A stretch of DNA of 64,000 bases from Trueperella pyogenes (GCF_900460345.1 NZ_UHHW01000002.1:2205746-2269745), one strand, 5' to 3'. Shown: positions 26,206-35,124, counted from the stretch's first letter. The notes: a model not told the origin generated them from the sequence alone. Program-made: numbers and translations.

Positions 26206-26895
26206 GTGCTCATTGCAATTGGCGGAATGATCGGCGTCGGAAAAACCCTGGCCGCGAATCTCATCGCTGACCACCTAGACGCTCCGCTTCACCTGGAAAG
26301 CGTCGAAGGCAACGTCATCCTCGAGAAGTTCTACACGGCCACGCCCGAAGAAGAGCAAGCCAAGCGGTACCCGTTCCTGTTGCAGCTCGCATTCTTGAAC
26401 TCGCGCTTTTCCGATATCAAGCGCGCCCTCGAATCGCGGCACGCCGTACTTGACCGCTCCATCTACGAGGACTGGTATTTTGCCCGCATCAACACCGACC
26501 TCGGCCGAATCTCCGAACTGGAGTTCTCCCTGTACGAGAACCTGCTGGCCAACATGATGGAGGAGCTCGAGTTCTTCCCTAAGAAGGCGCCCGATCTTTT
26601 CGTATTCCTCCACGCCGATTTCGACACGATCATCAACCGCATCTCCCGGCGGGGTCGCGACTTCGAGCAAGACGCTTCTCAGCTGGCCTACTTCCACCGT
26701 CTGTGGGAGGGCTACCGCGACTGGGTGGAAAATCGCTATCACGAGTCGCCGGTCCTTGTCTTCGATACCGACCGCTACGACCTCAGCGATCCGGAAAGCC
26801 AGCGCCTTTTGCTGGAGCTGGTCGACCAGAAGTTGGCCGAGTCCGCGCTAGCCGACGCCGAGTGCCCGGTGCCCACGGTAGCCGCCGTGCGCTGA
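26206..26895 (+). CDS. Deoxynucleoside kinase (dAdo/dGuo kinase family)
   Basis: A 229-residue P-loop kinase of the dNK family. Motifs: the P-loop GMIGVGKT, FLLQLAFLNSR, the DRS-type motif DRSIYED, and the arginine-rich lid (ISRRGRDFEQ). It phosphorylates deoxynucleosides for salvage into dNTPs. The GTG at 26206 lies 8 bases after TGGAG; GTG and TTG codons a few bases upstream are too close to it to be used efficiently. The C-terminal tail beyond about 215 is short and without motifs. Confidence 0.88.
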   Translation: MLIAIGGMIGVGKTLAANLIADHLDAPLHLESVEGNVILEKFYTATPEEEQAKRYPFLLQLAFLNSRFSDIKRALESRHAVLDRSIYEDWYFARINTDLGRISELEFSLYENLLANMMEELEFFPKKAPDLFVFLHADFDTIINRISRRGRDFEQDASQLAYFHRLWEGYRDWVENRYHESPVLVFDTDRYDLSDPESQRLLLELVDQKLAESALADAECPVPTVAAVR

Positions 26896-27047
26896 GCGTG
26901 ATGGCTGACGGTGTCGTGAAGCGATCTGCGGGTGCTATGATGTCTCGCGGACGTGCGAGCGATCCGCGTCCCGCCTCGCCCGCGACCGCGGTCGACGGCG
27001 CGCCTGGGTAGTGGCAGTGCCCGGCGGATTCTCGCGCGCTGACTTCA

Positions 27048-27074
27048 GTCCTTTGCGCGCGCTCACGAAAGGAC
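27048..27074 (+). promoter_or_regulatory. Hairpin that masks the ribosome binding site of the queuosine-precursor transporter gene
   Basis: GTCCTTT (27048-27054) is perfectly complementary to AAAGGAC (27068-27074), the ribosome binding site just before the ATG at 27078. The loop holds GCGCGC, which can pair instead with an upstream GCGCGC around 27034-27039, giving two exclusive folds. This resembles the expression platform of a translational riboswitch. The upstream 180-base leader is GC-rich. A preQ1-type sensor is the natural guess from the downstream genes, but the known preQ1-I pattern is not seen. Confidence 0.4.
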
Positions 27075-27077
27075 ATC

Positions 27078-27770
27078 ATGACTGCCACCCCTTCGCACAG
27101 CCACGACGCCGCCCAGCTGACCCCCGCCACGTATGCGCCGATCCGGCGCGGTTATTACGACTATTTCGCGGTTTTCTTCGTCTCCTTCCTCCTGCTGTCC
27201 AACATCGGGGCGACCAAGCTTGTGGAAGTTGGCCCTCTGACCTTCGACGGCGGCGCCATCCTCTTCCCGCTGACCTACATCATCGGCGACGTCCTGTCCG
27301 AAGTGTACGGATTTAAGGCGGCCAAACGGGCGATCTTTATGGGCTTCGTGATTTCCTTCCTGGCGTCTCTAACGTTCTGGCTGATCATCATGCTGCCCGC
27401 CCATCCGGACTACACGAGCCAGGCCGCCTTCGAGGAAGTCCTCGGCGTGGTGTGGCGCTTTGTGGCGGCGTCGTTGGCCGGATACCTCGTGGGCCAGCTG
27501 CTCAACGCGAAAGTTCTCACCGCGATCAAGGACCGCTGGGGAGAAGAGCACATGTGGGCGCGCCTCGTGGGCTCGACCCTCGTCGGCGAGGCTGCCGACA
27601 CAATCATCTTCTGCCTGGTGGCCTGGGTAGGCGTGATGAGCTGGGCCGTGATCGCGAACCTCGCCCTGGTTGGCTTCTTGTATAAAGTGGCTGTCGAGAT
27701 CGTTTTCCTGCCGCTGACCTACCTGGTCATCAACCTCGTCAAGAAGCACGAACCCAATTACCGGAAGTAG
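27078..27770 (+). CDS. Queuosine precursor transporter (QPTR/YhhQ family)
   Basis: A 230-residue membrane protein with 6 predicted helices and the family's characteristic blocks: LLSNIGATKLVEVGPLTFDG, the conserved PLTYIIGDVLSEVYGFKAAK, and GVVWRFVAASLAGYLVGQ. Family members import queuine, preQ0 or preQ1. The gene lies 3 bases before tgt, which uses such a base. With tgt it forms a salvage operon: the cell takes up the precursor and inserts it in tRNA. No other queuosine synthesis gene is visible here. Confidence 0.92.
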   Translation: MTATPSHSHDAAQLTPATYAPIRRGYYDYFAVFFVSFLLLSNIGATKLVEVGPLTFDGGAILFPLTYIIGDVLSEVYGFKAAKRAIFMGFVISFLASLTFWLIIMLPAHPDYTSQAAFEEVLGVVWRFVAASLAGYLVGQLLNAKVLTAIKDRWGEEHMWARLVGSTLVGEAADTIIFCLVAWVGVMSWAVIANLALVGFLYKVAVEIVFLPLTYLVINLVKKHEPNYRK

Positions 27771-27773
27771 CAC

Positions 27774-28982
27774 ATGTTTAGTCTCGAACACCGCCTCGCG
27801 GGCACCCTCGCCCGCACGGGCACCATTCACACCCCGCACGGCGACATCCGTACCCCCGCCTTTATCCCCGTCGGCACCAAGGCCACGGTCAAGGCCACCC
27901 TGCCCGAGTCGGTCAAGGAGGTGGGCGCGCAGGCCGTGCTCTCGAATGCCTACCATCTGTACTTGCAGCCGGGCTCCGACGTCGTGGACGAAGCTGGCGG
28001 GCTGGGTGCATTCATGAACTGGGACGGGCCCACCTACACCGACTCCGGCGGCTTCCAGGTGATGAGCCTCGGGTCGGGATTCAAGAAGGTGCTATCGGAG
28101 GAGTTTTCGGGGAAGGCGATGGCAGACGACGCCGTGGCACCCGGCAGGGAGCGGCTCGCGAATGTGGACGACGACGGGGTGTGGTTCCGCTCCCACCTCA
28201 ACGGATCCAAACACCGCTTCACCCCCGAAATATCCATGCGCATCCAGCATGAACTCGGCGCAGACATCATCTTTGCCTTCGACGAGCTGACGACGCTGAT
28301 GAACTCGCGCAGTTATCAGGAGAAAGCGCTCGAACGGACCCGGCTCTGGGCCGAGCGCTGCCTCGTCGCCCACAAGCAACTAACCGAGGAGCGCGAGGGT
28401 AAGCCATACCAGCAACTTTTTGGGGTGATCCAGGGCGCACAGTACGAGGATCTGCGCAGGAAGGCGGCGCGAGATCTGGGGTCGATGGAGGTTGAAGGCC
28501 AGCGCTTCGATGGCTTCGGCATCGGCGGCGCGCTGGAAAAGAAGAACCTCTCCACGATCACGGCCTGGGTGAGCGAGGAGTTGCCAGAGGACAAGGCGCG
28601 CCACATGCTCGGCATCTCCGAGCCGGATGACTTCTTCGCCTGCATCGAATCGGGCGCGGACACGTTTGATTGCGTCAATCCTTCGCGGGTGGCGCGCAAC
28701 GCCGCGATTTATTCGCCCACGGGTCGGTTCAACGTGACGCGCGCCGAGTTCAAGCGGGATTTCTCCCCGCTGGTCGAGGGCTGTGGATGTTACACGTGTC
28801 GACACTACACGAAGGCTTACATTCACCACCTGTTCAAGGCGAAGGAAATGCTGTCGTCAACCCTGTGTACCATCCACAACGAGCACTTCACGGTGAATTT
28901 GGTGGATCGGATCCGTGCCTCGATCGTGGACGGCACGTATTGGGAGTTCAAGGAGGAGACGCTGGGACGGTTTTATGGCTGA
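27774..28982 (+). CDS. tgt: tRNA-guanine(34) transglycosylase
   Basis: A 402-residue enzyme that exchanges guanine 34 in GUN anticodons for a queuosine precursor. Key blocks: TPAFIPVGTKATVKA, LSNAYHLYLQPG, TDSGGFQVMSL (first catalytic Asp), FAFDELTTL, GGALEKKN, ADTFDCVNPSRVARNAAI (second catalytic Asp in DTFDCV) and the zinc site CGCYTCRHYTKAYIHHL. It has an insertion of about 20 residues after the FQVMSLG segment, as in other bacterial Tgt proteins. It is translationally close to the transporter gene (3-base gap). Confidence 0.97.
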   Translation: MFSLEHRLAGTLARTGTIHTPHGDIRTPAFIPVGTKATVKATLPESVKEVGAQAVLSNAYHLYLQPGSDVVDEAGGLGAFMNWDGPTYTDSGGFQVMSLGSGFKKVLSEEFSGKAMADDAVAPGRERLANVDDDGVWFRSHLNGSKHRFTPEISMRIQHELGADIIFAFDELTTLMNSRSYQEKALERTRLWAERCLVAHKQLTEEREGKPYQQLFGVIQGAQYEDLRRKAARDLGSMEVEGQRFDGFGIGGALEKKNLSTITAWVSEELPEDKARHMLGISEPDDFFACIESGADTFDCVNPSRVARNAAIYSPTGRFNVTRAEFKRDFSPLVEGCGCYTCRHYTKAYIHHLFKAKEMLSSTLCTIHNEHFTVNLVDRIRASIVDGTYWEFKEETLGRFYG

Positions 28983-29116
28983 CAGACGTGAACGAGAGGC
29001 CTCCCTGCAGACCTAACACTAATCTGGTAGATCACCTAACTATGCCGCCAACGGCAGACGGGTCACCGTTGCGAAAGAGTAGAACAAACAAAACGCAGGT
29101 TGACGAGGCATAAAGA

Positions 29117-30310
29117 CTATTGATCTCTTTTCAGGTGTCGTGGCGGTAATGACTTAAGTGAGGAGGCAAACTCTACACAAACCTGAAGGCCGCCACCAGG
29201 GCGAGGCGTAAGCGTTAACTCTGCACCGAAGCGATCGACGATCGTTGAGACAATAGATAATCCTAGACCCCGATTTTCCTGTCGAATGCGACCGCGCGAA
29301 GTCCAGAATGGTTCGGTGAGTTGGGTCATTGCTGCAGGGTCAAGCGGATGACCTGTGTTCGACACCGTGAGTCGTGAATGTGATTCTGTGTCGCGTTTAG
29401 AGACGGTAGTGGTCTCGATGAAGATTGTTCCTGAATCGATATTATGATGAACAGCATTTTGAATTAGATTCTGAACCAGCTGATAGAGGAGTCGACCATC
29501 CGCACAAATGACGCTTGATTCAAGACTGTGCGTGATAGATAGGTTTTTCGAAGAGGCAGACGGTTGCGTTTCTTGAAGAACTTTATGTACAACGTCCGCA
29601 AGATCGATTTGCGTCAATTCAAGGGCATCGGATTCGAGCTGGGCCAAGTCCAGGAGTGCTTCGATGGTTTGAGTGCTGCGCTCGTTGACCTTGACCAGTT
29701 TTTCCAAAACAGCTCTGTCTATAGGACCATCTTTTGCTAGTGCGACATCCAGAATAGTTCGAGTCGTAGCTAACGGCGTGCGCAATTCGTGAGAAGCGTT
29801 GGCTGTGAATCGCCGCTGTGTTGCAGCAGAGCGCTCGATGCTGTCAAGCATTTTATTGAACGAATCAATGAGATTTGTAATCTCATCTCGAGGGCCATCA
29901 GAAGAGATCCGGTAGTCCAGGTGTCCTTCCGCAGCTCGCATCGCCGCTTCACTAACGTGTGTCAATGGACGCAGCATTCGTCCGGCAAGCCACCAAGCAA
30001 CGAATGAACTCAAGATAGCAAGAATTAGTAATGAAATCGCAGCTAGGCGAAGCAACGAAGCAAACAAGTCGACTCCGGTCTCCACCGTCACCTCAACGTT
30101 AGATTCTTGCAAATAAATGATTGGATTATTGCTTGGCCAAGAATCTTCTTCCGCCTGACTATCGGGCGAAAAATCAAATATATCGTTAGGGATAAAGCTC
30201 AAATAGATCGTGATTGCAGCGAGCAGAACTATACTGCAGGCAATAATCAACGCTGAATAGGACAGTGCGAGACGGGCGCGGGATGTAAGGCGGATTTTGT
30301 TGCTAATCAC
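29117..30310 (-). CDS. Sensor histidine kinase
   Basis: A 397-residue membrane kinase. Two membrane helices (about 13-35 and 85-108) flank a short extracellular sensor with acidic residues (DFSPDSQAEEDSW). Then come HAMP, a HisKA dimerisation helix with the phospho-acceptor ANASHELRTPLA (His about 180), and a HATPase domain with QNLIQNAVHH (N box) and GLGLSIVSTIV (G box). It is paired with the response regulator 11 bases upstream. The acidic short sensor loop is what antimicrobial-peptide or envelope-stress kinases often have, which fits the divergent ABC exporter. Lower GC than the flanks. Confidence 0.95.
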   Translation of the reverse strand: MISNKIRLTSRARLALSYSALIIACSIVLLAAITIYLSFIPNDIFDFSPDSQAEEDSWPSNNPIIYLQESNVEVTVETGVDLFASLLRLAAISLLILAILSSFVAWWLAGRMLRPLTHVSEAAMRAAEGHLDYRISSDGPRDEITNLIDSFNKMLDSIERSAATQRRFTANASHELRTPLATTRTILDVALAKDGPIDRAVLEKLVKVNERSTQTIEALLDLAQLESDALELTQIDLADVVHKVLQETQPSASSKNLSITHSLESSVICADGRLLYQLVQNLIQNAVHHNIDSGTIFIETTTVSKRDTESHSRLTVSNTGHPLDPAAMTQLTEPFWTSRGRIRQENRGLGLSIVSTIVDRFGAELTLTPRPGGGLQVCVEFASSLKSLPPRHLKRDQ

Positions 30311-30321
30311 GGCACAACCAT

Positions 30322-30993
30322 TTACTGAGGGGAGTCTTCTCTTATGACATAGCCAACGCCAGATATTGTGTGAATAACCCAGGGCTGGCCGAGTTTCCTT
30401 CTTAACGAACTTATTGTCACCTTAACTGATTGTGTAAACGGGTTTGCGTTCATGTCCCACGCTTCCTCGAGTAATTGCTCTGCGCTAACCACTCGTCCAG
30501 GATCACGTATTAATGACTCTAGTACGGCAAACTCCTTCCGACTTAGTTGTATGGGACGGCCCTCTCGACTTACTTGGTGACGGAATGGATCGAGAGTGAT
30601 GCCACATGCCTGGTATTGAGTGGCGCGAACGGTGAACTGCCTTCTCCCAAGGGCTCGAACTCGGGCAATAAGCTCTTCGAAGGCGAAGGGCTTTGGCAAA
30701 TAGTCGTCTGCACCGAGCTCGAATCCTTGAACCTTCTCGTCCGTACGTCGCGCTGCTGTCACCATGATGATAGCGGGACGTTCCGTGCGGTCATTCAGGC
30801 GACGGCATACTTCATCTCCACTTATGCCTAGAATGTCGCGATCCAGCAGTACGACGTCGTAGTCATAGGTGTCGATAGCGGCTAATGCTTCTTCTCCGCG
30901 ACAGACGATATCTGAAGAAATGGAATATAGCGCAAGTCCATCTTGAATGGCTTCAGCGAGGAAAGACTCGTCCTCGACAATAAGTACGCGCAT
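30322..30993 (-). CDS. Response regulator, OmpR/PhoB family
   Basis: A 223-residue regulator: receiver domain with acidic pair EDE, phosphorylatable Asp in VVLLDRDILG, the conserved Thr/Ser region TAARR and Lys in YLPKPF. A winged-helix Trans_reg_C domain follows (SRKEFAVLESLIRDPGRVVSAEQLLEEAW, and ISSLRRKLGQPWVIHTISGVGYVI). The ATG at 30993 follows AGGAG. It faces the lipoprotein/ABC operon across a 200-base intergenic region that holds a matching tandem site, so it likely controls that operon and itself. Confidence 0.95.
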   Translation of the reverse strand: MRVLIVEDESFLAEAIQDGLALYSISSDIVCRGEEALAAIDTYDYDVVLLDRDILGISGDEVCRRLNDRTERPAIIMVTAARRTDEKVQGFELGADDYLPKPFAFEELIARVRALGRRQFTVRATQYQACGITLDPFRHQVSREGRPIQLSRKEFAVLESLIRDPGRVVSAEQLLEEAWDMNANPFTQSVKVTISSLRRKLGQPWVIHTISGVGYVIREDSPQ

Positions 30994-31073
30994 CAACTCT
31001 CCTGACATTTCCTGTAAGCCGCTTGGCGTGACATGACGCTATAGTGTCTCGCCATTGTGCGGCAGATAGCGAC

Positions 31074-31090
31074 GTAAAAGAAATGTAAAA
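31074..31090. promoter_or_regulatory. Tandem binding site for the response regulator (predicted)
   Basis: Two GTAAAA repeats at 31074-31079 and 31085-31090, exactly 11 bases apart start to start, lie between the divergent regulator and lipoprotein genes. The 11-bp phasing is the typical arrangement for a PhoB/OmpR dimer binding head to tail. A CTTTAC nearby (31096) reads as a GTAAAG on the other strand. The site is predicted by spacing only. Confidence 0.45.
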
Positions 31091-31194
31091 ACACTCTTTA
31101 CCTCTTTTTAACTGAGGTACCAGTTTAATGGATGCGTTCAGTCGGGATGCTGATTTAGCTCTCGTTTCGCCGACACGTATGAAAGGACATGTCA

Positions 31195-31683
31195 ATGTAT
31201 CTTCACCCGAGCTTTCGCAAAGCCAATGTGGGAGTAGGTCTTATCCTCGTTTCAGCACTGGCCCTTGTAGGGTGTTCTTCTCAGGCTAAACCAGAGCCGA
31301 AAGTATCTGCTATGAGTTCAGAACAATGGCAGCACGATTTCGAGCGTTGTTTGGAAAAACAGGGCGTAGATTTATCTAACCTTGTTGAAGGTTCAGGGGC
31401 GAAAGCTGGTCAAGATGCTAAGACGCAAAAGGCTCTGCAGACATGTGTTGGCAAGCTTGGCCTTGGTCCACAACAAAGTCAATCTTTCGATGAAGAGCAG
31501 TTACAATCACAGCTGCTCACCTACGCAAGATGCATGAGGGAGAGCGGTTATGATCTGCCGGATCCAAAAATTAGTGGAGATGGTCCCATCACGCTTGAAC
31601 TTGAGCCAAAAAATGCTAATCCAGCCGACATAAAGAGGTGTGGTGAAAAGGCTGGTATCGGTTCTATTCTTGGAGTCAAGTAA
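31195..31683 (+). CDS. Small lipoprotein of the exporter operon
   Basis: A 162-residue lipoprotein with basic start, hydrophobic core and lipobox LVGC. The mature part has a helix-rich region with four spaced cysteines (ERCLEKQG, TCVGKLG, RCMRESG, RCGEKAG), which could form two disulfides. Other actinobacterial ABC exporters have a similar small lipoprotein with CMRE and DLPDP segments. The TAATG junction with the following adaptor gene points to coupling. The ATG at 31195 has AAAGGA at better spacing than the ATG at 31189. Confidence 0.75.
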   Translation: MYLHPSFRKANVGVGLILVSALALVGCSSQAKPEPKVSAMSSEQWQHDFERCLEKQGVDLSNLVEGSGAKAGQDAKTQKALQTCVGKLGLGPQQSQSFDEEQLQSQLLTYARCMRESGYDLPDPKISGDGPITLELEPKNANPADIKRCGEKAGIGSILGVK

Positions 31684-32732
31684 TGCGTAAGCAGTTCTAT
31701 GTAGCTTTAGCGTTATTGATCATAATCGCGCTCATTGTCCTCTTTTTTCTCCCAGGAGGAAAATCTGAGGCGCAGGAATCGAAGCCAAAACTTGCCTCTG
31801 ACGTTTCAACAGAAACCGTTACCAAGGGAAACCTGTCCGAAAACGTTGAGGTGAAAGGTGTCCTCAGTTTGGGTCAGTCTCGCACTTATGGGACACAACT
31901 GTCGGGAACTGTTACTTCGATTGCGGCGCCAGGTACGAAAATTGAAACTGGCTCCGAAGTAATGCGAGTAGATGACACTCCAGTCGTCGCAATGAAAGGC
32001 GATTTACCAGCGTGGCGTGCTTTCGGCCCCGGCATGTCGGATGGCCGTGACGTTATGCAACTGGAGGAGAACCTGCATCGACTAGGCTACTTTAGTGGTA
32101 AGCCCGACATGCACTTTGATAGGCAAACAGCGGTTGCTGTCGCAAAATGGAAGAAGGATCGAGGCCTAGACTCCAGTGGATCGATTGAGCTTGGGCGTAT
32201 AGTTTTTGTTCCTTCTGATTTAGTGGTGACAACAAATAAGGTGACACCGGGTGAACCTGCAGGCGAGCAGATGATCGAATGTACGGGAACTGAAAAGCAA
32301 GTTGTGGCAGAGATACACCCGAATTCTCAAAAGTTGTTGCCCAAAGGCGCTGAGGTTACTGTCACGTTGCCCGATGGCAAGAATACCAAAGGAGTTGTCG
32401 AGCGCGTCGACCAAGCCGTTGAAAAAGAAGATAAAAAGGGGGAGAAAGTGGTTCGCATTCCCGTGAAGATTTCCCTAAAAGATCCTGCGGCAGCTGAACA
32501 GTATCTTGACGCCACTGTCGGAATACAAACTAGTCGAGAAATCAAACAGGACGTTCTTAGCGTGCCTGTGCGAGCCCTCTTGGCCGAGCCCGGTAATAAG
32601 TATGCAGTCGAGGTTGTCAGGGGCGACAAAGTCGATCGTGTTCCCGTGGAGTTAGGAGATTTTGCCGATTCGCGAGTGGAGATTCGTAGCGGTGATCTCA
32701 ACGAAGGGGACAAAGTAGTGGTGGCCGAATGA
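31683..32732 (+). CDS. Periplasmic-adaptor-like protein with peptidoglycan-binding domain
   Basis: A 349-residue protein: one N-terminal membrane helix (about 5-23), then a HlyD-like biotinyl-lipoyl region (VEVKGVLSLGQSRTYGTQLSGTVTSIAAPG). A peptidoglycan-binding_1 domain follows (LEENLHRLGYFSGKPDMHFD, then VAVAKWKKDRG), and the membrane-fusion beta domains come near the C-terminus (VEIRSGDLNEGDKVVV). It would link a MacB-type transporter to the cell wall in a Gram-positive. It overlaps the ATPase gene by 4 bases (ATGA). Confidence 0.88.
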   Translation: MRKQFYVALALLIIIALIVLFFLPGGKSEAQESKPKLASDVSTETVTKGNLSENVEVKGVLSLGQSRTYGTQLSGTVTSIAAPGTKIETGSEVMRVDDTPVVAMKGDLPAWRAFGPGMSDGRDVMQLEENLHRLGYFSGKPDMHFDRQTAVAVAKWKKDRGLDSSGSIELGRIVFVPSDLVVTTNKVTPGEPAGEQMIECTGTEKQVVAEIHPNSQKLLPKGAEVTVTLPDGKNTKGVVERVDQAVEKEDKKGEKVVRIPVKISLKDPAAAEQYLDATVGIQTSREIKQDVLSVPVRALLAEPGNKYAVEVVRGDKVDRVPVELGDFADSRVEIRSGDLNEGDKVVVAE

Positions 32733-33430
32733 TCCAAAAAGAACCAATAATAGAGCTGACTGATGTTAAACGTGTATATGGTTCGCCGCCGGTAGTCGCA
32801 CTCAATAATGTCAGCTTTAGTATTCAGTATGGCGAAATGGTCGTCATTACTGGACCGAGTGGTTCAGGGAAGTCGACTCTGCTTAATTTGATGGGGACGC
32901 TTGATCGCCCTTCTGCAGGCAAAATAACAATTGCGGGACATGTTGCTTCCGAAGCGAAAGACACACAGTTGTCTGCGCTGCGGGCTCATCTTATTGGCTT
33001 CGTGTTCCAGCAGTATCACCTCGATAATACCCAGACTGCGCTGGATAACGTAGCTGATGGCTTGCTATATACAGGAATGCCACGAAAGAACCGGCGTGAG
33101 CGTGCTCTTAATGCGCTGGAGAGGGTTGGCTTGGGGGATCGTGCAACTCACACGCCTCTCCAGCTTTCAGGAGGGCAACGTCAGCGCGTAGCAATTGCTC
33201 GCGCTGTTGCCGGAGATCCTCCTCTTCTTCTCGCTGACGAGCCAACAGGTGCTTTAGACTCACGATCCGGTGAGCGTGTTCTGAGCATCTTACGTAATCT
33301 GAACGAAGATGGGACAACAGTTGTTGTGATTACCCATGATCGTGATGTAGCTAGAACTTTTCCTCGAGTAATTAGGATTTGTGACGGGGAGATTGAATCA
33401 GATAGCACCCTGAGGAAACAAAGTGAATGA
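32729..33430 (+). CDS. ABC transporter ATP-binding protein (MacB/LolD type)
   Basis: A 233-residue ATPase. Walker A GPSGSGKST, Q-loop FQQYHLDNTQTALDNV (typical of the LolD/MacB group), signature LSGGQRQRVAIARA, Walker B LLLADEPTGALD and the switch His in VITHDRDVA are all intact. It energises the MacB-type permease in the next gene. Both ends overlap neighbours (4 and 8 bases), the sign of a tightly coupled operon with the lipoprotein and adaptor. Confidence 0.95.
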   Translation: MIQKEPIIELTDVKRVYGSPPVVALNNVSFSIQYGEMVVITGPSGSGKSTLLNLMGTLDRPSAGKITIAGHVASEAKDTQLSALRAHLIGFVFQQYHLDNTQTALDNVADGLLYTGMPRKNRRERALNALERVGLGDRATHTPLQLSGGQRQRVAIARAVAGDPPLLLADEPTGALDSRSGERVLSILRNLNEDGTTVVVITHDRDVARTFPRVIRICDGEIESDSTLRKQSE

Positions 33431-34619
33431 GACATTGAAAATTCATCCTCCGGTTCTTCATAAGAGAGATATGTTGCGGCTAGCCTTCCAAGGCTTGCGG
33501 GCACATCCACTGCGCGCAGGTCTTTCTGCATTGGGAGTTGCTATCGGTATCGGGGCGATGATAGCTGTTATCGGAATTTCTCTTTCGAGCCAAGCTAAGA
33601 TCCAAGAGAGGTTGGCCGAGCTTGGTACGAACCTCTTGACTGTGCGGGCAGGCAATTCCATTACTGGGAGTTCTGCGGCCTTGCCGGTGGACTCTCCACA
33701 GCGCGTCGCGCGAATTGACGGCGTGGAGCAGGTTGGGTGGACCGCTGAGCTTTCGGGTGTTAATGCTTACCGGAATAGTTTTATTGATCGTGGTGCGACA
33801 AACGGTCTTTCGGTTGCTGCGACGAATGGCGAGATTCTGAAGGCAACTTCCACGCGGATGCGCAGTGGTACGTGGTTCAACGCGGCCACACAGAAGTTTC
33901 CTACTACTGTTTTAGGGGCAACGGCTGCTGCGCGGCTTGGGGTGGTATCACCTGGATCTTTGGTAGAAATTGGAGGTATTGCCCATTCGGTTGTAGGAAT
34001 TCTGGAGCCATCATTACTTGCTCCCCAGTTGAACACGATGGTACTGGTTGGACAGGCTAATGCCAGCGAACGATTCGGATTCAATGGGGCTCCAACGCTT
34101 CTTTTTGAACGCTCTAAGGATGCTGCTGTTGAAAAGATCCGTGAGGTCATTCCGGGGTCGATTAATCCCCGTTTTCCTCACGACGTGTCGGTTAGTAGGC
34201 CATCCGATACGCTTGCCGCGCAGTATGCCATCGACACGGCATTCACGGGTCTCCTAGTTGGAGTAGGCGCGATTGCACTGCTGGTTGGAGGCATTGGCGT
34301 TGCCAACACAATGGTGATAACCGTGATTGAACGACGACGTGAGATTGGACTTCGTCGCGCATTAGGTGCGACTAAATCCCATATACGTTATCAATTCTTG
34401 TCTGAGGCGATTCTGCTTTCCTTGTGTGGAGGATGTGCGGGAGTCCTATTGGGGATGGGCTGCATAGCCATAGTGTCACAGGTCAACGGGTGGCCGCCTA
34501 CTATTCCCCCAATATTTGTGGTGCTTGCGCTTATCATCACTATGTCGGTAGGAGCCATTGCAGGGATGATACCGGCAGTGCGCGCAGCTAAGGTGTCGCC
34601 TACGGAGGCGCTGCAGTAA
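33423..34619 (+). CDS. ABC transporter permease (MacB/FtsX type)
   Basis: A 398-residue permease. Helix 1 (ALGVAIGIGAMIAVIGI) comes first, then a large extracellular MacB-type core domain (about 60-270), then three helices with the FtsX signature GGIGVANTMVITVIERRREIGLRRALGATKSHI. The last conserved segment is AAKVSPTEALQ at the end. It probably exports peptides, lipids or antibiotics together with the adaptor. The stop lies 65 bases before the IS-end-like repeat copy B. Confidence 0.93.
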   Translation: MNETLKIHPPVLHKRDMLRLAFQGLRAHPLRAGLSALGVAIGIGAMIAVIGISLSSQAKIQERLAELGTNLLTVRAGNSITGSSAALPVDSPQRVARIDGVEQVGWTAELSGVNAYRNSFIDRGATNGLSVAATNGEILKATSTRMRSGTWFNAATQKFPTTVLGATAAARLGVVSPGSLVEIGGIAHSVVGILEPSLLAPQLNTMVLVGQANASERFGFNGAPTLLFERSKDAAVEKIREVIPGSINPRFPHDVSVSRPSDTLAAQYAIDTAFTGLLVGVGAIALLVGGIGVANTMVITVIERRREIGLRRALGATKSHIRYQFLSEAILLSLCGGCAGVLLGMGCIAIVSQVNGWPPTIPPIFVVLALIITMSVGAIAGMIPAVRAAKVSPTEALQ

Positions 34620-34683
34620 AACGATGCTGCCATGTGCAACGGTATCGGGCGCACAGAGCCATTTGCTGAGGTGCTGCGAACGC

Positions 34684-34905
34684 AATGACCCTGTGTGCCT
34701 GCCTTGTTGTGAGTCAGTATGGGGTTCACTGTTGTGGGGTGCGGGAATTTGGGGTTCTTGAGCTGTGGGGACTGAGGTGGGCTCAGGGGCGGGCTTCGTT
34801 TAACCTGCCGACAGTTCTTTTGAAAATATGGCCTACCTGGCAAGAGCTTGTCGACAGTTCTTTTGAAAATACCGGCCACCGATTCATATACGGGTCTGGT
34901 AGGGT
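34684..34905. repeat. IS-end-like repeat, copy B
   Basis: A diverged, reverse-oriented copy of the repeat at 15906-16122. It has the shared block at 34684-34800 (CTTGTTGTGAGTCAGTATGG, GCGGGAATTTGGGGTTCTTG) and then two direct copies of CGACAGTTCTTTTGAAAATA at 34809-34828 and 34852-34871, followed by ACCGGCCACCGATTCA, which also occurs in copy A. It borders the exporter island on its right. The gap 34620-35124 otherwise holds nothing recognised. Confidence 0.6.
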
Positions 34906-35124
34906 CCATATTCATGTTTTATGTCGGGCACCCGGCCGGCTGACAGCGCGCCCGGCCTACTGACAAGTGCGACTGGCATACCCAGCCCAAGCAACCAGCA
35001 CTCCGGAATCAACCACAAACCACCAAATTGACTCGCAAAAGGTAGACAAGCACCGTTTAGCGAGCTTGAGCTGTGCTTCGATACAGGCAAGTGCTCAATT
35101 CCTCAAAATGATGGAGATAAGACA

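Noticed and set aside
26896..27047. A known preQ1-I riboswitch upstream of the queuosine transporter
   Set aside because: The short C-rich loop and A-rich tail pattern of that class is absent; only RBS masking is supported.
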